The translations under genes and the position numbers were made by a program. The notes beneath the pieces were generated by a model. It did no database searches and had not been told where the DNA came from. It saw nothing but the letters and a program-made list of their open reading frames with translations. From NCBI GenBank assembly GCA_029268165.1, contig JAJUGM010000038.1, positions 1 to 13,938 of the forward strand: a DNA stretch of 13,938 nt. The letters run 5' to 3'. The DNA comes from Bacteroidota bacterium. GTDB lineage: Bacteria; Bacteroidota; Bacteroidia; Bacteroidales; UBA10428. Below, one piece after another: positions 8,980-13,938 of the stretch; position 1 is the stretch's first letter; every line of letters begins with the position of its first letter.

Positions 8980-9012
8980 TTTTTTAGGGTCTGATAATTA
9001 GATTTTTTAGGG
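8980..9012 (-). repeat. 10-bp direct repeat in the operon leader
   Basis: On the minus strand CCCTAAAAAA occurs twice (9012-9003 and 8989-8980), 23 bp apart start to start. The second copy abuts the ATG of the carrier-like protein. A-rich leaders are common at Bacteroidota starts, where Shine-Dalgarno sequences are rare. The repeat may reflect that, or may be chance in AT-rich DNA. Confidence 0.4.
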
Positions 9013-9109
9013 GTGTAAAATTAAGAAATAAATATAGTAAATCAATTTTTTATGTGGAATGACTGAAGATGTTCATCTATAAAAATCATACACTTATAAA
9101 TTTTTTGTA

Positions 9110-9117
9110 CAAATATA
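9110..9117 (-). promoter_or_regulatory. Candidate -7 box for the four-gene operon
   Basis: The minus strand reads TATATTTG here, a full match to the Bacteroidota TAnnTTTG box. Transcription would start a few bases downstream, giving a leader of about 125 nt before the ATG at 8979. No good TTTG -33 element is seen at the expected distance, so the promoter may be weak or need an activator. Confidence 0.45.
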
Positions 9118-9165
9118 CTTAAAACAAGGTAATGTTTCAGGAGGTTCGGAATCATACAAAAAGAA

Positions 9166-9173
9166 TATATTTG
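9166..9173 (+). promoter_or_regulatory. Candidate -7 box for lysS
   Basis: TATATTTG matches the Bacteroidota TAnnTTTG box. A transcript would start near 9178-9180, leaving about 20 nt before the lysS ATG at 9199. The -33 element is poor; the best candidate is TTCG at 9145-9148 with a 17-nt spacer. Confidence 0.5.
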
Positions 9174-9187
9174 CAGAAATTTTACTG

Positions 9188-9202
9188 ATGTTATACCCAT
9201 GA
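9188..9202 (+). other. Four-codon minigene overlapping the lysS start
   Basis: ATG TTA TAC CCA TGA encodes Met-Leu-Tyr-Pro and its stop overlaps the lysS ATG as ATGA. It begins about 8-10 nt after the predicted transcript start. With no ribosome-binding site it may be accidental; if translated it could couple to lysS initiation. Confidence 0.2.
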
Positions 9203-10926
9203 ATCAATTTGAATTAAGCGAACAGGAAATCATTCGCAGACAGACGCTCGACGAACTCAGAAAATTAGGTATAAACCCTTATCCTGCCGAAGCATTTGAT
9301 GTAAATGCCTGCACTGCTGAGATTAAAGACAATTTTTCATCTGAAAGAAATAATTTTCAGAATGTCAGAATAGCTGGCCGGCTTATGACCAGACGCATTA
9401 TGGGCAGCGCGTCTTTTGCCGAGCTTCAGGATGAAAAAGGACGGATACAGCTTTATTTAAAAAGGGACGACCTTTGTCCGGATGAAGATAAGACATTGTA
9501 CAATGTTGTTTTCAAGAAATTACTAGATATAGGTGACTTTATTGGTGTAGAAGGTTTTGTGTTCGTTACCCAGATGGGCGAAATTACTATTCATGTCAGG
9601 AACCTGAAATTATTAAGCAAGTCGATTAAGCCACTTCCAATTGTTAAAGAAAAGGACGGAGTGATATATGATGCTGTGACTGACCCGGAATTCCGTTACA
9701 GGCAAAGATATGTTGACCTCATCGTAAATCCTGAGGTCAAGAAAGTATTCAGGCAACGCACGCAGTTAATTAATTCCATGCGTAGCCTTTTTGATTCAAA
9801 GGGATATCTTGAAGTTGAGACACCTGTTCTTCAGGCCATACCTGGCGGTGCAGCCGCACGGCCTTTTATAACCCATCATAATACGCTTGATATACCTCTG
9901 TACCTTAGAATTGCTAATGAGCTCTATCTTAAACGGCTGATTGTTGGCGGTTTTGAAGGGGTTTATGAGTTTGCCCGCGATTTCCGCAATGAAGGCATGG
10001 ATCGTACTCATAACCCCGAATTTACCGTCCTTGAAATATATGTTGCTTATAAAGACTATTTATGGATGATGGAATTTGTTGAGGAGATGATGGAAAAGAT
10101 TGCTCTTGATCTTCATGGCACACTGAAAATACAATATGATAGCCACATCATCGATTTCAAAAGACCTTTTAAAAGGATTACCATTACCGATGCCATAAAA
10201 CAACACGCAGGAATTGATATTACAGGAATGAATGAAGATCAGCTCAGAAAAGCATGTGATAACCTGAAGATTGAAACCGATGCCACTATGGGTAAAGGCA
10301 AACTAATTGACAGGATTTTTGGCGAAAAAGTGGAACAACACCTTATTCAGCCAACTTTTGTTATGGATTACCCTGTTGAAATGTCGCCGCTGTGCAAAAA
10401 ACACCGGTTGAACCCCCAACTGACTGAACGATTTGAGTTAATAATTAACAGCAAAGAGATATGTAATGCCTATTCTGAGCTCAATGACCCCATTGACCAG
10501 CGTGAAAGGTTTCAGGAGCAGCTTCGTCTTCTTGAAAAAGGCGACGATGAAGCCATGTTTATTGATCAGGATTTTCTGAGAGCCCTTGAGTATGGAATGC
10601 CCCCGACTGCCGGACTTGGCGTTGGAATTGACCGCCTTACCATGATAATGACCAATCAGCCGAGTATTCAGGATGTCCTGTTCTTCCCTCAAATGCGCCC
10701 CGAAAAAAAGGAAACTCCTGATAGTAAAGAAAAATATATAGATGCAGGTATACCTGAAATATGGTACTCCACATTGCAGCAATTGGGGTATACAACGCTT
10801 GAAAAAATAAAAAAGATTGAAAAACCGGGTAAACTGCATCAGGAAATATGCGGGCATATTAAGAAGAATAAACTAAGTCTTCAGCACCCTACTATAGAAG
10901 AGGTTTCCAGATGGATTGCCGGGTAA
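9199..10926 (+). CDS. lysS: Lysyl-tRNA synthetase, class II
   Basis: 575 residues. Charges tRNA-Lys with lysine in an ATP-dependent reaction in the cytoplasm; essential for translation. An OB-fold anticodon-binding domain spans about 56-140 (VRIAGRLMTRRIMG). The class II core follows: motif 1 KGYLEVETPVLQ (201-212), motif 2 FRNEGMDRTHNPEFTVLE (262-279) and motif 3 GLGVGIDRLTMIM (472-484), with the arginines and glutamates of the active site present. The core ends near MRPEK (499-503). About 72 further residues follow (IPEIWYSTLQQLGYTTLEKI, then KLHQEICGHIKKNKL), an extension I associate with LysRS of Bacteroidota and absent from E. coli LysS (about 505 residues). It stands alone on the plus strand, divergent from the four-gene operon, with a promoter-like box 26 bp upstream. 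Start chosen because the residues that follow match the usual LysRS beginning (LSEQEIIRRQTLDELRKLGINPYP). Confidence 0.98.
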   Translation: MNQFELSEQEIIRRQTLDELRKLGINPYPAEAFDVNACTAEIKDNFSSERNNFQNVRIAGRLMTRRIMGSASFAELQDEKGRIQLYLKRDDLCPDEDKTLYNVVFKKLLDIGDFIGVEGFVFVTQMGEITIHVRNLKLLSKSIKPLPIVKEKDGVIYDAVTDPEFRYRQRYVDLIVNPEVKKVFRQRTQLINSMRSLFDSKGYLEVETPVLQAIPGGAAARPFITHHNTLDIPLYLRIANELYLKRLIVGGFEGVYEFARDFRNEGMDRTHNPEFTVLEIYVAYKDYLWMMEFVEEMMEKIALDLHGTLKIQYDSHIIDFKRPFKRITITDAIKQHAGIDITGMNEDQLRKACDNLKIETDATMGKGKLIDRIFGEKVEQHLIQPTFVMDYPVEMSPLCKKHRLNPQLTERFELIINSKEICNAYSELNDPIDQRERFQEQLRLLEKGDDEAMFIDQDFLRALEYGMPPTAGLGVGIDRLTMIMTNQPSIQDVLFFPQMRPEKKETPDSKEKYIDAGIPEIWYSTLQQLGYTTLEKIKKIEKPGKLHQEICGHIKKNKLSLQHPTIEEVSRWIAG

Positions 10927-10934
10927 ACCCATCC

Positions 10935-10956
10935 GGATGAATTTGTTTATTCATCC
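10935..10956. terminator. Stem-loop between convergent genes, possible two-way terminator
   Basis: GGATGAAT, a 6-nt loop TTGTTT, then ATTCATCC form a perfect 8-bp stem. It lies 8 bp after the lysS stop and 21 bp from the stop of the convergent gene, where a terminator would be expected. No U-rich tract follows on either strand, so it is not a classic intrinsic terminator. Confidence 0.45.
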
Positions 10957-10977
10957 TACCTGCGTTAAATAAAACGG

Positions 10978-12582
10978 TTATAAAGCTTTTATTGCCATAA
11001 TCCGGTCTTCAAACTCATGCCGGGGTACGATGGATTTGTTTTTTATTTTGGTTTTGTAGGTATAAATTGTATTTACAGAATAGTTCAAAAATTTGGCTAT
11101 CTGTTCATTGTCATTTATACCCAGCCTAATTAAGGCAAATATGCGCAAATCCGTATTAAGCAGTTCATCTTCCTGAAGAATTATCCGGTCTTCCTCACTG
11201 AATAGCGCATTAAACTCCTCAACAAAATGCGGAAATATTTTCAGAAATATCTTATCAAAGTTGATAAACAGGTTTTCCCTTTCCTGTTTGAAAAAGCTGT
11301 TATTAATGATATCATTTAAATCGTCAAATTGCCGTGTAACGATTTTTCTGTGAATCAACTTCTGCAATTCTTCAATTTTCTCAATATATACAGAATTTAT
11401 TTTAAAAAAGTAACCGATGTATTTCTCTTTTATCTTATTGGCTTCAAGAAGGCTCTCATTCATTTTCTGCAAATCGTCATTAATAACCTGTAATTTGAAC
11501 CTCACTTTCTTAAGTTCTCTTAACTGCCTGTATATTATTAAGACAAACAAAATAATAAGCAGGGTAAGAATGCTTATCAACAGGGAATAGCGCATAAGCT
11601 GTTTTTTTTGTCTCTCAATGGTAGATAGCTTTTCGCCTTCAATAATAGGTAAAACTGCACCGGTTTCTATTTTACGGTGCCGGGCATTATAAAAAGTGGC
11701 ATCATCAAATGCAATTTTTATATAATCATAGGCCCTGCCGATATCTCCTTTATTGAAGAGCTGAACAGCCAGGTTGCGCAGCGCTACAGTTTCTCTGGTT
11801 GATGCCCTGATATCGGCAATTGCTGCTTTTATCAGCATATCAATGGCCTCACTATTTCGTCCCATCAGGGAATAAACATAAGCAAGACTTGATGTGGCAA
11901 TAGCATATTCGTGCTCAGGTATTTTATATTTTGAAATCAGATAATTAAATGCATCGGCCGAGCCTTTAAAATCGTCTGATTTCATTTTTCTCAATCCCAG
12001 AGCCGACCAGAATTCAGGTGTGCCATCCTTCATGAGCCTTAAAGCCGAGTCAAGATACAAATTTCCTGTTCTGCGGTAAATTTTTGCAAAATATTCATCA
12101 TTGTTGTAATCTGCCAGATCATAATAGGTACGGGCAATAACTTTGTAATATTCACGACGTGTAAAACTATCGGCATCACTCAAGCTTAGAGAGTTCAGCG
12201 TATCAAGCGATTCTTTAAACAAGCCTGATGATAGCAGTGTAAAGCCCATTTTTATGCGGGCCAGATTAATCAACCTCTGATTGCCTGAACGAACAGCCAG
12301 ATTATTAATAAGCAGGGCGTATTTAAAAGCCGAATCGTAAATAAACGATTCATATTCAGAAAATAATTTTTCATAGATTTCAAATATCTGATCAGGGCTG
12401 TTATTATTATTGTGCAACAAATTCATCAAGCCATTTATTCTTTCATACTTTTTATTCAGGAAGGAATTCTTGTTGACAATACACTCATCAAGTTCTTTCA
12501 GTAATTTTTCTGTTTCACTACCTGAAAAAACCGGCAGTGTGATAAATAGAAGAATGTATGTCAGTATTAAGTAAAACTTCAT
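10978..12582 (-). CDS. Membrane-anchored TPR protein with C-terminal helix-turn-helix (DUF6377-like)
   Basis: 534 residues. A signal-like hydrophobic segment (about 4-20) is followed by roughly 300 residues of TPR-like helices (for example 225-255, YAIATSSLAYVYSLMGRNSEAIDMLIKAA). A membrane helix at about 332-351 is followed by a coiled coil (355-415). The C-terminal region PHFVEEFNALF...LLNTDLRIFALIRLGINDNEQIAKFLNYS (451-502) ends in a LuxR-type helix-turn-helix (about 487-516, with SVNTIYTYKTKIKNKS). This matches the DUF6377 family as I know it from Bacteroides and relatives. The layout suggests a one-component regulator: periplasmic TPR sensor, cytoplasmic DNA-binding end. Target genes are unknown. 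It is convergent with lysS and follows the SPFH gene by 283 bp, so it is probably transcribed on its own. A perfect inverted repeat just upstream could be its own operator. No Shine-Dalgarno; the ATG is set by the hydrophobic segment. Confidence 0.85.
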   Translation of the reverse strand: MKFYLILTYILLFITLPVFSGSETEKLLKELDECIVNKNSFLNKKYERINGLMNLLHNNNNSPDQIFEIYEKLFSEYESFIYDSAFKYALLINNLAVRSGNQRLINLARIKMGFTLLSSGLFKESLDTLNSLSLSDADSFTRREYYKVIARTYYDLADYNNDEYFAKIYRRTGNLYLDSALRLMKDGTPEFWSALGLRKMKSDDFKGSADAFNYLISKYKIPEHEYAIATSSLAYVYSLMGRNSEAIDMLIKAAIADIRASTRETVALRNLAVQLFNKGDIGRAYDYIKIAFDDATFYNARHRKIETGAVLPIIEGEKLSTIERQKKQLMRYSLLISILTLLIILFVLIIYRQLRELKKVRFKLQVINDDLQKMNESLLEANKIKEKYIGYFFKINSVYIEKIEELQKLIHRKIVTRQFDDLNDIINNSFFKQERENLFINFDKIFLKIFPHFVEEFNALFSEEDRIILQEDELLNTDLRIFALIRLGINDNEQIAKFLNYSVNTIYTYKTKIKNKSIVPRHEFEDRIMAIKAL

Positions 12583-12603
12583 TTTTGACCTGTTTACTAT
12601 ATA

Positions 12604-12629
12604 AATTTTGATTGCCGGTAATCAAAATT
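12604..12629. repeat. Perfect 10-bp inverted repeat upstream of the TPR/HTH gene
   Basis: AATTTTGATT (12604-12613) and its exact reverse complement AATCAAAATT (12620-12629) flank the hexamer GCCGGT. The repeat ends 21 bp before the ATG at 12582 and overlaps a possible minus-strand -7 box. It could be an operator for a dimeric regulator or an RNA hairpin in the leader. It lacks a following U tract, so it is not a good terminator for the SPFH gene. Confidence 0.5.
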
Positions 12630-12630
12630 A
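12623..12630 (-). promoter_or_regulatory. Possible -7 box for the TPR/HTH gene
   Basis: The minus strand reads TAATTTTG, fitting TAnnTTTG, 40 bp before the ATG. No TTTG element is seen 19-21 bp further upstream, so the call is weak. It overlaps one arm of the inverted repeat at 12604-12629, which would allow repression by a bound protein. Confidence 0.3.
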
Positions 12631-12865
12631 ATATTTATTCATAAAAAATCATTTCAGGGGAAAAGTGCCAGAACATTTTTATCAAAAAGGGCGTATAATA
12701 TTATAAGAAGTATTCCGGCAAATTACAGTTAATTGAAAATGAGGACTATTATATTTACAGAAAGTATTACTTATGTATTTTAAACTGCAGGTTACTTAAT
12801 AATATTATTATTTCACAGATTACCCGCAACGCTATGGTCTCTCATGCCTTTATTAAATAAATACT

Positions 12866-13744
12866 TTATTTCTGATCTCTCTTTTGTTTTTCCCGAATAG
12901 GCGTAATTCCGGCCATTTCTCCAACTACATTAACCAGGTCAGACCCTGTGGGTACAACAATTTTTGCATTATTTGCCAGAGCAGTTTCAAGTGCTTGCAA
13001 TCTTCTTAAAATCTGGGCATTCCCGATAAAATATTTTTCAGCAGCTTCGTTAACCAGCCTGATTGCCTCAGCCTCCCCTTCAGCCTGCAATATTTTAAAC
13101 TGTTTAATCCCTTCGGCTTCCTTTATTTTTGCTCTCTTTTCACCGTCAGCAGCTGTTTCCCTTGCTGTGGCAAAATCAATGGCAGCAATTTTTTCATTCT
13201 CAGCCTTAACAACTTTATTCATTGTTTCCTGCACATCTTTTGGCGGGTCTATCTCTTTAAGTTCTGTGCGGACAATCTCAATCCCCCAGCTCTGGGTTTC
13301 TTCTTTCAGCGTTTTGTGTAGTTCTGAATTAATTTTGCCGCGTTCGCTGTTAGCTGATTTTAATGTTAAGGTTCCTATAATATTTCTTAGCGTGGTGCGG
13401 GCCAGGTTAACAATCTGTAATTTGTAATTATTCACATTGTACTGCGAATTTTTAATGCTTTCTTCATCAGGTTTTACTTTGAAATAAACCTGGGCATCTA
13501 CTCTGGCATTCAGGTTATCATTGGTAATGATTTCCTGTGGGTCGGCATCCACCATTTGTTCCGTAATATTCACCCGGTATAGTTTTTCAATTACCGGTAT
13601 AATCCAGTGAAATCCGGCATTGGCAAAACGGTTGTATTTCCCAAGTCTTTCAATCAAACCTCTGTGTGTTGGTCTGATAATTCTTATGCCTGAAAGAAGG
13701 AATAGCAAAACAATTATTCCAATAATTATGTTCGTTGTATTCAT
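12866..13744 (-). CDS. SPFH/stomatin-like (band 7) membrane protein
   Basis: 292 residues from the ATG at 13744. An N-terminal membrane helix (about 5-20, NIIIGIIVLLFLLSGIRI) is followed by the SPFH domain (about 22-180), with RPTHRGLIERLGKYNRFANAGFHWIIP typical of stomatin/paraslipin proteins. An Ala/Glu/Lys-rich coiled coil follows (about 170-235, with the AEGEAEAIRL motif), then the conserved tail KIVVPTGSDLVNVVGEMAG. Such proteins form large ring or cage assemblies on membranes and modulate proteases or membrane organisation; the precise role here is unknown. No NfeD partner gene is adjacent downstream; the upstream side is a divergent tRNA gene. An in-frame GTG at 13774 would add ten residues (MYFKYSNTIN), but the ATG is preferred because it gives the usual short lead before the helix. 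Neither start has a Shine-Dalgarno sequence. Confidence 0.9.
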   Translation of the reverse strand: MNTTNIIIGIIVLLFLLSGIRIIRPTHRGLIERLGKYNRFANAGFHWIIPVIEKLYRVNITEQMVDADPQEIITNDNLNARVDAQVYFKVKPDEESIKNSQYNVNNYKLQIVNLARTTLRNIIGTLTLKSANSERGKINSELHKTLKEETQSWGIEIVRTELKEIDPPKDVQETMNKVVKAENEKIAAIDFATARETAADGEKRAKIKEAEGIKQFKILQAEGEAEAIRLVNEAAEKYFIGNAQILRRLQALETALANNAKIVVPTGSDLVNVVGEMAGITPIREKQKRDQK

Positions 13745-13833
13745 ATTAATGGTATTTGAATATTTAAAATACACAGGTAAGTTAGTTGAATTTTACATAT
13801 CAGCATCTAAAAAAGTGTTTTTATTCATTTCAT

Positions 13834-13864
13834 TTTGAGTAAAAGCAACAAATAATTATCTTCG
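13834..13864 (+). promoter_or_regulatory. Bacteroidota-type promoter of the tRNA-Leu gene
   Basis: TTTG (13834-13837), exactly 19 bp, then TATCTTCG (13857-13864) match the TTTG-N19-TAnnTTTG pattern with one change in the -7 box. The predicted transcript start is near 13870, about 20 nt before the tRNA. This is the best promoter in the window and the strongest sequence clue to phylum. Confidence 0.7.
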
Positions 13865-13892
13865 CATTTCCAATTTGGGTGGTTATATAAAA

Positions 13893-13938
13893 GCCCGGAT
13901 GGCGGAATAGGTAGACGCGCTGGTCTCAAAAACCAGTG
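13893..13938 (+). tRNA. tRNA-Leu(CAA), 5' part only
   Basis: The acceptor 5' strand GCCCGGA, a D arm containing GGTAGACGCG, and an anticodon arm CTGGT-CTCAAAA-ACCAG are visible. The loop places CAA at positions 34-36, so it decodes the leucine codon UUG. The sequence is characteristic of tRNA-Leu. The window ends just after the anticodon stem, so the variable arm, T arm and 3' acceptor strand are outside it. Confidence 0.92.

Larger units (their letters stand above)
12583..12865. other. 283-bp AT-rich intergenic region
   Basis: Apart from the inverted repeat and possible promoter at its left end, only AT-only palindromes are seen (12-bp TATAATATTATA at 12694-12705 and AATAATATTATT at 12798-12809). 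No reading frame of any length or RNA gene was recognised. It must hold the 3' end of the SPFH transcript and the promoter of the TPR/HTH gene. Confidence 0.5.

Noticed and set aside
9139..9144. AGGAGG resembling a strong Shine-Dalgarno site
   Set aside because: It lies 55 bp before the lysS ATG and upstream of the predicted transcript start, with no start codon at a usable distance.
10921..10930. GGGTAAACCC palindrome over the lysS stop codon
   Set aside because: The two-base centre is too short for a hairpin loop and it is largely coding; the adjacent 8-bp stem at 10935-10956 is a better candidate.
12694..12809. AT-only 12-bp palindromes TATAATATTATA and AATAATATTATT
   Set aside because: Such palindromes are expected by chance in DNA this AT-rich and sit at no telling position.
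13745..13774. GTG start at 13774 for the SPFH protein
   Set aside because: It would add ten residues with no family support and no ribosome-binding site; the ATG at 13744 gives the usual N-terminus.

Overview
The window reads as chromosomal DNA of a member of the Bacteroidota. The evidence is seen directly. Promoter-like boxes fit the TTTG-N19-TAnnTTTG pattern of that phylum; the clearest sits in front of the tRNA at the right end. Starts lack Shine-Dalgarno sequences, intergenic DNA is very AT-rich, the lysyl-tRNA synthetase has the C-terminal extension I associate with Bacteroidota, and the TPR/HTH protein belongs to a family I know from that phylum. Genus and species cannot be told. No insertion sequence, phage gene, CRISPR array or rRNA gene was seen.

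Left two thirds (about 128-8979, all minus strand): four genes packed head to tail, with gaps of 15 bp, a 4-bp ATGA overlap and 12 bp, so very probably one operon. In transcription order they encode: (1) a 1058-residue inner-membrane protein joining a 12-helix ATP/ADP-carrier-like (MFS-fold) domain, a HEAT-like helical solenoid and a degenerate cyclic-nucleotide-binding-like domain; (2) a soluble 486-residue protein with an N-terminal TIR domain and two further TIR-like Rossmann segments; (3) a 1040-residue STAND NTPase of the nSTAND1 type with one membrane helix, a long coiled coil and a seven-blade WD40 propeller; (4) an exported 355-residue outer-membrane beta-barrel protein with a helical N-terminal periplasmic domain. 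Together they could form an envelope-spanning sensing or conflict system: barrel outside, propeller in the periplasm, NTPase and TIR protein in the cytoplasm, and a carrier-like protein in the inner membrane. That function is inference. The domain calls and gene order are what the sequence supports.

Centre (8980-10926): a 219-bp divergent promoter region with identical TATATTTG boxes facing each way, then lysS on the plus strand. A perfect 8-bp stem-loop lies between lysS and the convergent gene that follows it.

Right (10978-13938): a minus-strand gene for a membrane-anchored TPR protein with a C-terminal helix-turn-helix (DUF6377-like), preceded by a perfect 10-bp inverted repeat; a minus-strand stomatin/SPFH-domain protein; and the 5' half of a tRNA-Leu(CAA) on the plus strand, cut by the window edge. 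These look like ordinary core genome and have no evident functional tie to the four-gene operon.
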